From NCBI GenBank assembly GCA_009827215.1, contig WUAJ01000172.1, forward strand, positions 1 to 5,198: a stretch of DNA of 5,198 nt, read 5' to 3'. This document shows, piece after piece, positions 1 to 5,198 of this stretch. A program made the translations under genes and the position numbers. Origin of the DNA: Phycisphaeraceae bacterium (GTDB lineage: Bacteria > Planctomycetota > Phycisphaerae > Phycisphaerales > UBA1924). A model generated the notes under the pieces. That model made no database searches. It was not told where the DNA came from and worked only from the letters and a program-made list of their open reading frames with translations. Position 1 is the first letter of the stretch. The number at the start of each line of letters is the position of its first letter.

Positions 1-11
1 CCTTCCGATCT
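1..11. other. Possible sequencing-adapter remnant at the window start
   Basis: Bases 2-11 read CTTCCGATCT, the same as the last ten bases of the common Illumina adapter end GCTCTTCCGATCT. Base 1 (C) does not match the adapter's T. If the window starts at a contig edge, these bases may be untrimmed adapter and not genome. The alternative is chance, since CGATC-type words are very common in this DNA. Confidence 0.35.
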
Positions 12-97
12 ATGAAGATGCTGCATGGTCCGAGGATAGCAGACCATCCTCAGAATTGCCCATTTCCACCCAGAACTGTGATACCATCCCCCCATGA
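2..97 (+). CDS. Possible 3' end of an unidentified upstream gene (partial)
   Basis: The frame starting at base 2 is open from the window edge to a TGA at 95-97. That gives about 31 residues, ending in NCDTIPP. The stop overlaps the scpB ATG as ATGA (94-97), a typical arrangement for translationally coupled genes, and this is the main reason to think the tail is real. The visible residues are hydrophilic and acidic (YEDAAWSED) and match no family I recognise. The usual upstream partner of scpB is scpA, so it could be the tail of ScpA, but this is inferred from gene order only. An open frame of this length can occur by chance, and the first bases may be adapter sequence. Confidence 0.4.
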   Translation, partial: LPIYEDAAWSEDSRPSSELPISTQNCDTIPP

Positions 98-714
98 CGC
101 CGCAAACTGAAAACCCGCCAATGACCTCCGAAATCAAGCCACTCGATTCCAGATCGCGTGCGGCACTCGAAGCCCTGCTTATGACCGCGGATCGTCCGCT
201 CAAATCCCAGGCGATCATCGATCCACTCAACCTCCTCGACCGGTCTTCTGAGTCCATCTCCCAAGAGACTCTGGACGCTTCGATCGATGCGCTCAATGAG
301 GAGTACGAGTCGACCAATCGATCCTTCCGAATCGAACGCGTCGCAGCGGGCTATCGAATCATGACCCTTCCTGAACATGCTCCAGTCGTCGCCGCGATGC
401 ACCGAGCAAGAGCGGGGACGCGATTGACCCGAACTCAGCTCGAGACGCTCTCCATCATCGCATACCGCCAGCCGGTCACCCGCGCCGAACTCGAGAACAT
501 CCGAGGCGTTGCCTGCGGCGATATCGTCCGGACACTCATGGATCGTGGACTTGTCAAAATCACCGGCAGAGCTGAAGTCCTCGGACGCCCGATGCTCTAC
601 GGCACCACCCCGCGATTCCTCGACACCTTTGGACTCGCAAACCTCAAAGATCTCCCCAAACCAGAAGATCTCCTCCCAACCATGGAACAAGCAACCACAA
701 CCGAACGCATATAA
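94..714 (+). CDS. scpB: Segregation and condensation protein ScpB
   Basis: ScpB is the winged-helix accessory subunit of the bacterial SMC-ScpAB condensin. It binds the ScpA kleisin as a dimer and is needed for chromosome compaction and segregation in the cytoplasm. The 206-residue product is near the usual family length. An N-terminal winged-helix region starts near residue 21 (SRAALEALLMTADRPLKSQA) and includes GYRIMTLPE at 86-94. The second domain carries the family signature: ETLSIIAYRQPVTRAELENI (117-136), IRGV (136-139), GRPMLYGTT (164-172) and FLDTFGL (175-181). The tail after about residue 190 is short and polar. ATG 94 is preferred because it overlaps the TGA of an upstream open frame (ATGA); ATG 121 is possible because family similarity begins only near residue 21. 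Neither has a clear Shine-Dalgarno sequence, which fits translational coupling. ScpA and SMC are not in the window. Confidence 0.95.
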   Translation: MTPQTENPPMTSEIKPLDSRSRAALEALLMTADRPLKSQAIIDPLNLLDRSSESISQETLDASIDALNEEYESTNRSFRIERVAAGYRIMTLPEHAPVVAAMHRARAGTRLTRTQLETLSIIAYRQPVTRAELENIRGVACGDIVRTLMDRGLVKITGRAEVLGRPMLYGTTPRFLDTFGLANLKDLPKPEDLLPTMEQATTTERI

Positions 715-739
715 AGTAGTACTGCGTGAACAGAGCCAC

Positions 740-745
740 GGAAGG
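740..745 (+). promoter_or_regulatory. Shine-Dalgarno sequence of the lipoprotein gene
   Basis: GGAAGG lies 8 bases upstream of the ATG at 754. It is one of only two clear ribosome binding sites in the window, the other being that of the PilZ gene. It supports 754 as the start and suggests independent initiation even if the gene is transcribed with scpB. Confidence 0.65.
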
Positions 746-753
746 TCACACCC

Positions 754-1158
754 ATGCAACTGATCAAATCTACTCTCCTCATCGTCGCAGTATTTGCCCT
801 ATCCGCATGCGGTACCTCGAAGTACATGGGCAAAGTCGTTCCAGGCTCTGTAGGCAGGCCGATCATCGTCTCAAGCAATGACGACCGCATCAACAACGAG
901 CCCGGCATCCCAGGACTCGAACTCACGCTCTACAACGAACCCAAGCAGGGGCAAGCCCCGGTTCAACTCACCAGAACAACCAGCGGCGAAGATGGCCGAT
1001 TCACCTTCACAATCCCCGCGAAGCAAACGCCTCGCGGCACTGTACTTGTTCGTGTCACTGGTGACGACATCTATTCCGCTCGCTCAAAGACCTTCCTCCC
1101 ACGCAACGGCCAGTTCATGCTCTTTACCGTGGTCACCAGAGATCCACAACCCGAATAA
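754..1158 (+). CDS. Small lipoprotein with carboxypeptidase-regulatory-like fold
   Basis: This 134-residue protein has a clear lipoprotein signal: a short basic start (MQLIK), a hydrophobic core (about residues 7-16) and a lipobox L16-S17-A18-C19, so Cys19 would be lipidated after signal peptidase II cleavage. Residue 20 is Gly and not Asp, so outer-membrane sorting would be expected if Lol rules apply. The mature part (about 115 residues) looks like a single beta-sandwich. The segment TSGEDGRFTFTIP (76-88) resembles the turn-and-strand motif of carboxypeptidase regulatory-like, transthyretin-type domains, followed by strands such as GTVLVRVTGD (95-104). No enzyme residues are evident, so a structural or binding role in the envelope is likely. 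It lies 39 bases after scpB and 36 bases before the DUF58 gene, pointing to a shared transcript. The family assignment is by fold resemblance only; the lipoprotein call is firmer. Confidence 0.8.
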   Translation: MQLIKSTLLIVAVFALSACGTSKYMGKVVPGSVGRPIIVSSNDDRINNEPGIPGLELTLYNEPKQGQAPVQLTRTTSGEDGRFTFTIPAKQTPRGTVLVRVTGDDIYSARSKTFLPRNGQFMLFTVVTRDPQPE

Positions 1159-1194
1159 GAGCAACGCAATGATCCAGAATCGGTAAAAGCTTAC

Positions 1195-2316
1195 ATGTCC
1201 ACCACGAGTGCTCGATCCCTACGAAGAAAGAACAAGCGACACCTGCACCGCTCTCCGCCTGGAACTCCGCATCACAGCAGATCCTCATCTCTAACAGTTC
1301 CGGGATTCCTCTTTGTCTTCGTCACGCTCTCCCTAGCGCTGGGAGCAATCAACGGCCAAAATAATCTGCTCTTTTGGCTCTTCGGATTCTCCATCGCCGC
1401 GCTCATCGTTTCCGGAATCATCACTGGAAACGCGCTCATGCATCTCCGCCTTGTCGCGAGCCAGATTGACCACGCAGAAGTCGCAAAGCCATTGCGACTC
1501 AAGTACACCTTCTTCAATACGTCAAAGTTACTCCCGAACTTTGCGCTTGAAATACTCGAACTCGATGCGGATGAATCTGCTTCACATGAGCCCGGGATCG
1601 TGCTTCACATCCGACCAAACGCTCGCGGCGCGTTCACATCACAGATCATCCCAAACAAACGAGGATACCTCGATCTCGCGCAGATCCGAGTGCGCACTCG
1701 TTTCCCATTTGGGCTATTCACGAAATCGGTCTTCTTCAACATGCCACGCAGTGCATTGGTGTATCCGAAACTTATCCCAGTAAAGCAGCATACCCTCGAT
1801 GCGATCACATCAAGCGAAGATTCAATGAACCGATCAGCCAACCGCCGAGGAGCAGGCCTCGATTATTTCGCACTCCGTCAGTATCAACCAGGCGACCCGC
1901 TCAAAACGATCGCATGGAAGCGCTCAGCGCGATCCAGCGATATCCTTGTTACAGAGTTCCCAGATCCCACGGCAGAGCTTGTACAACTCCAAATTGAATC
2001 TCCATCACAAACCACAAGTGATGAGCAGTTCGAAGCCGTGATCTCACTCGCATACTCGATACTGAAAGAGGCAAAGCCGCAAGCAAGGATTGGTTTGAGC
2101 ATCCCCGGCGCCCACATTGATATTCACCCTTCGACTGGGGTCGCGCACATCGATCGATGCGCGAGAGCTCTCGCTCTCCTAGATAGAAATGACTTCAGTC
2201 ACAACACGCAACCCCGCTCTTCAGTTCGACGAACAATCATGCTGGGTTACTCGCCCTCGGAATCTAAAGCGGATCTGTACGCACAAGACTACCTAAGCGA
2301 GCCAGAGAATGCGTGA
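1195..2316 (+). CDS. DUF58 family membrane protein
   Basis: DUF58 proteins are membrane-anchored proteins of unknown biochemical activity, usually encoded with a MoxR ATPase and a TgpA-like transglutaminase. The 373-residue product starts with a basic, Ser/His-rich cytoplasmic tail (1-33). Two membrane helices follow at about 34-52 and 57-78, with the motif GQNNLLF (54-60) in the turn between them, as in relatives. A beta-rich region ends in RTRFPFGLF (167-175) and VYP (189-191). The DUF58 core is GLDYFALRQYQPGDPL (221-236) followed by KTIAWKRSARSSDILVTEF (237-255). The C-terminal part (about 260-345) resembles the von Willebrand A-like half of the family, but I see no DxSxS metal-binding motif; the equivalent stretch appears to be QIESPSQ (266-272). 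ATG 1195 is the only usual start codon in this frame between the upstream stop (1156-1158) and the hydrophobic region. It has no strong ribosome binding site. The gene overlaps the transglutaminase gene by 8 bases. Confidence 0.93.
   Translation: MSTTSARSLRRKNKRHLHRSPPGTPHHSRSSSLTVPGFLFVFVTLSLALGAINGQNNLLFWLFGFSIAALIVSGIITGNALMHLRLVASQIDHAEVAKPLRLKYTFFNTSKLLPNFALEILELDADESASHEPGIVLHIRPNARGAFTSQIIPNKRGYLDLAQIRVRTRFPFGLFTKSVFFNMPRSALVYPKLIPVKQHTLDAITSSEDSMNRSANRRGAGLDYFALRQYQPGDPLKTIAWKRSARSSDILVTEFPDPTAELVQLQIESPSQTTSDEQFEAVISLAYSILKEAKPQARIGLSIPGAHIDIHPSTGVAHIDRCARALALLDRNDFSHNTQPRSSVRRTIMLGYSPSESKADLYAQDYLSEPENA
2148..2174. repeat. Two adjacent perfect palindromes inside the DUF58 gene
   Basis: CATCGATCGATG (2148-2159) and GCGAGAGCTCTCGC (2161-2174) are perfect 12- and 14-base palindromes separated by one base. 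The first could be extended by a CGCG/CGCG stem (2142-2145 with 2160-2163) around a two-base bulge. They lie in coding sequence for the C-terminal part of DUF58. They may reflect only the CGATCG-rich word use of this genome. Confidence 0.5.
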
Positions 2317-4501
2317 CACTTCTACCCCAAAGTTGATCCGCACATACCATCGAGCGCTCTTGCTGACCATGCTCGGATCGGTGGTGATGTTTTCCATTGC
2401 TGATCTCAGCCTGTCATTCTTCATCATCGGATGTGTTGGATCACTCATCGGATACTGGTACGCCTCGCAAGGGCCATCAACGATCTCACGCATGGCGATC
2501 AACTCCCTGCTCGCAGTCGTCGTAGTGCTCGGGATCACCAATGCACTCAGAGGGAACTTCACTGTCAGCGCATTCGCGTTCTTCTCATTACTTCTGATGA
2601 TCCTCAAGCTCTTTGATCTCCGTACTCCTAGAGACCACGGTCAGATCCTGGTTCTCTCACTCGCATTGTTGATCGCATCAGCATTGACATCCAACTCGAT
2701 GCCAACTGGGATCGGTGTTTTCGTCATCGGATTCGTGTTCATCCGATCGATGATGTATTTTCGTATCTACGCACTCGCCTTCAAACTGCCAGTCAGTCCC
2801 AAAGATAAGACGCGAACCTTCACCGACCTGCGTTCCATTCAGACTGTAACAGGTTTTGTCTGCGCGATCGTTGCTCTGCTCATCTTCCTCGCGATGCCCC
2901 GATCTCTTGGATCAAGCACCCTCGGACAGTGGGGAGAAGTAGGGAACGAACTCACCACCGGATTCGCTGACGATGTCCAGCTCGGACGCCCAGGACGCAT
3001 CACCACATCATCCAAACCCGTTCTGCGCGTTTCCGTTTCAGACCGTAACGATCAGCCTATCGGATCAGAGTCTTCCAGAGCAATCTATCTTCGAGGTTCA
3101 GTCCTCACCCAATACGAATCAGGTCGCTGGGTGTCCCACAAAGAGCAGAGCATCCCAACAACATTCCGCACGCGGATCGTTGAGCCCGATCGATCGATCC
3201 CGCTGGTTTCCGATATGTCACGAGCTCAGTGGACACAAGAATACCACATCACTTTCGATCGCCAAGACCAGAACTATGGCTACCTGTTCTCGCCGTGGAA
3301 ACCTCTCGAACTCAAAACACTCACATCGCGAGCACGCGTAGGAATCGATGAAGAAACCCGAATGATACTGCTCGCGAGTCAGCCTGTAGGGTCTTACCGA
3401 GTACGAACCATCGATCCAGAACTCATTCCTTCCCAGCCCGACCAAGCCGTCGAGCGCCCATTCGTCTCTCAGACCGGTGTAACCACGCAAATCAAGGAAC
3501 TTGCTGTATCCGTTCTCACCAGAGCATCTATCGAACCCGATCCAAGCATCAGACCGAGAGCACAGGACATCCAAGCAGTCCGAGCATTGGAGACCCACCT
3601 GAGAACACAGTTCAGCTACACCCTTGTTTCCGAACCTGTTCCTTCAGACAAAGACGCGACCGAATGGTTTCTCTTTGAACGAAAGCAAGGGCACTGTGAG
3701 TACTACGCTTCCGCACTCACACTCCTCGCTCGAGCGGTTGGCGTGCCAGCAAGAGTCATCACCGGATATGTCGCCGCTGAGTACAACGATGTGACCGGTA
3801 CATACACCGTCCGTGAGTCCAACGCCCACGCGTGGGTCGAAGCGATGGTGGCGCCCAACTTCTGGCGCACTTTCGACGGAACACCACAATCAGACTTCCA
3901 CGAAATCCACGAACCCGAACCCACCCTCTTCCGCTCAATCGCCAAGATCTACGAAGCCGTGGAGCACGCCTGGATCACCGCTGTGATTGGGTATGACTCT
4001 GACACACGCAGTGCCGTGTTCGGAGATATGGATCCAAATCTTGGACTCCAGAATGTCGCAAACACGCTTCAAGAACGACTCGCTACAGGACGGTCCCAAC
4101 TCATCCGAAAGGCACTCGTCACAGCAGGATTGATCTTCTCAATCACTATGCTCGCAGGTCTGGCGCTGATCCTGCTTGTGAATCTCCCGGCAGCAACTGC
4201 AATCCGAGAAAGACTATTTCGTTGGATCAAACTTCAACGCTTCGCACACACATCTAATGACGAACGCATCACCAATCAGCTGTCCAAAGCGGTTCATCAT
4301 CGACTCGACACCCTCGGCATCCCTTGCCCCCAAGGAATACCACTCCGCTCACACATCGAAACCATCGAGTTGAATGGTCACCACCAAGAGTGGGGGGTAA
4401 TCCCAGAAGCGACCTCGCTTCTTTACACGCACAAGTTTGCCCAATCCAGTGATGAACATTATTTTGATCGCGCTCAGTCCCTGATCAATGAACTCCGATA
4501 A
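2309..4501 (+). CDS. TgpA-like membrane transglutaminase with DUF4129-like tail
   Basis: This is a large inner-membrane protein of the transglutaminase-like superfamily, with the architecture of TgpA. The 730-residue product has about six or seven hydrophobic segments in residues 16-197 (for example 16-34, 36-52, 63-80, 111-128, 133-155, 178-197). A periplasmic region follows, with GFADDVQLGRPGRI (218-231) and YLRGSVLTQY (260-269), both typical of the family. The catalytic domain has Cys463 in GHCEYYASAL, His507 in NAHAWVE and Asp523 in TFDGTP, so the Cys-His-Asp triad is complete; ARVITGY (481-487) is the usual strand between Cys and His. One further membrane helix (about 603-625) leads to a cytoplasmic tail resembling DUF4129 (LDTLGIPCPQG, 666-676). 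Protein cross-linking or a protease-like reaction is expected, but the substrate is unknown. The start overlaps the DUF58 stop (ATGCGTGA) and has only a weak ribosome binding site, so translation is probably coupled. Confidence 0.93.
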   Translation: MRDTSTPKLIRTYHRALLLTMLGSVVMFSIADLSLSFFIIGCVGSLIGYWYASQGPSTISRMAINSLLAVVVVLGITNALRGNFTVSAFAFFSLLLMILKLFDLRTPRDHGQILVLSLALLIASALTSNSMPTGIGVFVIGFVFIRSMMYFRIYALAFKLPVSPKDKTRTFTDLRSIQTVTGFVCAIVALLIFLAMPRSLGSSTLGQWGEVGNELTTGFADDVQLGRPGRITTSSKPVLRVSVSDRNDQPIGSESSRAIYLRGSVLTQYESGRWVSHKEQSIPTTFRTRIVEPDRSIPLVSDMSRAQWTQEYHITFDRQDQNYGYLFSPWKPLELKTLTSRARVGIDEETRMILLASQPVGSYRVRTIDPELIPSQPDQAVERPFVSQTGVTTQIKELAVSVLTRASIEPDPSIRPRAQDIQAVRALETHLRTQFSYTLVSEPVPSDKDATEWFLFERKQGHCEYYASALTLLARAVGVPARVITGYVAAEYNDVTGTYTVRESNAHAWVEAMVAPNFWRTFDGTPQSDFHEIHEPEPTLFRSIAKIYEAVEHAWITAVIGYDSDTRSAVFGDMDPNLGLQNVANTLQERLATGRSQLIRKALVTAGLIFSITMLAGLALILLVNLPAATAIRERLFRWIKLQRFAHTSNDERITNQLSKAVHHRLDTLGIPCPQGIPLRSHIETIELNGHHQEWGVIPEATSLLYTHKFAQSSDEHYFDRAQSLINELR

Positions 4502-4511
4502 CCAGCCCTCA

Positions 4512-4532
4512 ATCCAAACACGCGGTTTGGAT
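4512..4532 (+). terminator. Hairpin just after the transglutaminase gene, terminator-like but without a T run
   Basis: ATCCAAAC (4512-4519) and GTTTGGAT (4525-4532) form a perfect 8-base stem with a 5-base loop (ACGCG), starting 11 bases after the stop codon. This position fits the end of a transcription unit. No T-rich run follows on either strand, so it is not a standard intrinsic terminator. It could instead stabilise the upstream mRNA's 3' end, or be an operator for the next gene. Confidence 0.45.
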
Positions 4533-4555
4533 CAACTGCATAGGTCTTCTACCCG

Positions 4556-4589
4556 ATCCTCATTGATATCCATAAAGAGAAATGAGGAT
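4556..4589 (+). promoter_or_regulatory. Inverted repeat that would bury the pilZ ribosome binding site
   Basis: ATCCTCATT (4556-4564) is perfectly complementary to AATGAGGAT (4581-4589), with a 16-base loop. The right arm contains the Shine-Dalgarno sequence GAGGA (4584-4588), which sits 5 bases before ATG 4594. It also contains the alternative ATG at 4582. In RNA, the folded stem would hide the ribosome binding site, suggesting translational control. As DNA, it could instead be a repressor site. The pairing is seen directly; its function is inferred. Confidence 0.5.
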
Positions 4590-4593
4590 ACAC

Positions 4594-5198
4594 ATGCCCC
4601 CGAACCGCTCCAAAACAGACCGTTGGCGCCAATCGCTCGAAAAAATCAGATCGAGAGGCGGTGGACTTGAGTTTACCGTCAATCATGCAAACGTAAGCGA
4701 TGATCCATCGCAAAAGAACCTCGTCTGGCGTGTTCGTTTGATGGAATACAACGATCACGAACTCGTGCTTGAGCACCCCGGTGCGATGGGACTCTCATTT
4801 CATATCGAAGACAACACGCCACTCATCGGGATCATGTCCGTCGGACAGAATCGCTGGATGTTCCATACCAAAGTCATCGGCGCATCGACCTTTTCAGATC
4901 GTCAAGGCCCAACGAAAGTCCTCAAGGTCTCAATGCCCGACAAAGTTGAACGATGCATGCGTCGCAACTTCGATCGCACATCGACCGCACAGGTCAACCT
5001 CCCGACCGTCAATGTTTGGCCGCTCCTCAACCACGCCACCACGCGTCCGATTGAGATCGCCAATCGCATGATGATCCAGCAGCTTCGAGAGCAAGGAACC
5101 ACGGCATCAGGTAGCTTTGACCCACAGATGCTCCCTGAAGTGGGTCCGCGATTTGAAGCCAAGCTCGCCAATATCGGAGGTGGGGGAGTAGGACTCAT
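4594..5198 (+). CDS. YcgR/PilZ-type protein, likely c-di-GMP receptor (3' truncated)
   Basis: The gene is open to the window end, giving 201 residues and a partial codon. PilZ proteins of the YcgR type bind cyclic di-GMP and adjust motility, surface polysaccharide or adhesion. Residues about 20-115 resemble the N-terminal YcgR-like beta domain, including PLIGIMSVGQNRWMFHTKVI (76-95). The PilZ domain begins at RCMRRNFDR (120-128), which supplies the RxxxR c-di-GMP-binding motif (R120/R124 or R124/R128). The second motif, normally (D/N)xSxxG, appears as NIGGGGVGL (193-201), with Gly195 where Ser is usual. About 64 residues separate the two motifs, more than in compact PilZ domains, suggesting an insertion. 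No membrane segment or signal peptide is seen. ATG 4594 is chosen because GAGGA lies 5 bases upstream; ATG 4582 is in frame and possible, and a TAA at 4573-4575 rules out anything earlier. The 92-base gap and two hairpins upstream suggest control separate from the transglutaminase operon. Confidence 0.75.
   Translation, partial: MPPNRSKTDRWRQSLEKIRSRGGGLEFTVNHANVSDDPSQKNLVWRVRLMEYNDHELVLEHPGAMGLSFHIEDNTPLIGIMSVGQNRWMFHTKVIGASTFSDRQGPTKVLKVSMPDKVERCMRRNFDRTSTAQVNLPTVNVWPLLNHATTRPIEIANRMMIQQLREQGTTASGSFDPQMLPEVGPRFEAKLANIGGGGVGL

Noticed and set aside
710..715. TATAAA as a -10 promoter element for the lipoprotein gene
   Set aside because: No acceptable -35 element lies about 17 bases upstream, and the hexamer includes the scpB stop codon.
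10..759. Long open frame on the minus strand (about 249 codons) opposite scpB
   Set aside because: It runs antisense across a gene with clear ScpB motifs, is rich in Cys, Trp and Arg with no recognisable domain, and arises from the codon bias of the + strand gene.
878..1186. Second + strand frame overlapping the lipoprotein gene
   Set aside because: The protein is low-complexity Ser/Thr/Pro-rich with no domain, while the overlapping frame has a lipobox, a good ribosome binding site and a recognisable fold motif.
3218..3945. Several minus-strand open frames opposite the transglutaminase gene
   Set aside because: They lie across the conserved catalytic domain, have no family motifs, and look like mirror products of the real gene.
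4563..4577. TTGATA and CATAAA as promoter elements for the PilZ gene
   Set aside because: Their spacing is wrong for a -35/-10 pair, and neither has a matching partner at the usual distance.
4488..4670. Short + strand frame of 60 codons between the transglutaminase and PilZ genes
   Set aside because: It overlaps both neighbours out of frame, has no ribosome binding site, and encodes no recognisable motif.
1..5198. HIP1-type repeats (GCGATCGC) as the cause of the CGATCG excess
   Set aside because: I find many CGATCG sites but no complete GCGATCGC octamer.
1..5198. CRISPR array, tRNA or rRNA genes, insertion sequence
   Set aside because: There are no regularly spaced repeats, no tRNA- or rRNA-like segments, and no transposase motifs or terminal repeats; the window is almost fully filled by the listed genes.

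Overview
The window reads as a compact, single-direction bacterial gene cluster, and every convincing gene is on the + strand. GC is about 54% in six hand-counted 60-base lines. The layout, the lipoprotein-type signal peptide and a PilZ-type protein with an unusual glycine-rich motif fit a Gram-negative-type bacterium. Planctomycetota, perhaps Phycisphaerae, is my best guess, but it rests on general resemblance and not on a marker gene. The first 11 bases resemble the end of a common sequencing adapter, so the window may begin at a contig edge.

Layout: (1) at 2-97, a possible 3' end of an unidentified gene, whose stop overlaps the next start as ATGA; (2) at 94-714, scpB, the kleisin-associated subunit of the SMC condensin; (3) at 754-1158, a small lipoprotein with a carboxypeptidase-regulatory-like beta-sandwich; (4) at 1195-2316, a membrane-anchored DUF58 protein; (5) at 2309-4501, a large TgpA-like membrane transglutaminase with an intact Cys-His-Asp triad, overlapping gene 4 by 8 bases; (6) at 4502-4593, a 92-base gap with two perfect inverted repeats, the second burying the ribosome binding site of the next gene; (7) from 4594 to the window end, a truncated YcgR/PilZ-type protein, a likely c-di-GMP receptor.

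Genes 2 to 5 have gaps of 39 and 36 bases and then an overlap, so they are probably one transcript. DUF58 plus TgpA is a known pair, normally next to a MoxR-type AAA+ ATPase, in modules thought to act at the cell envelope. No MoxR gene is present here; the lipoprotein and scpB occupy the upstream side. The PilZ gene is probably a separately controlled unit.

I do not see a wholly new system. The points most worth a second look are the hairpin over the pilZ ribosome binding site, the MoxR-less DUF58/TgpA pair with its small lipoprotein, the altered PilZ motif, and a strong excess of GATC.
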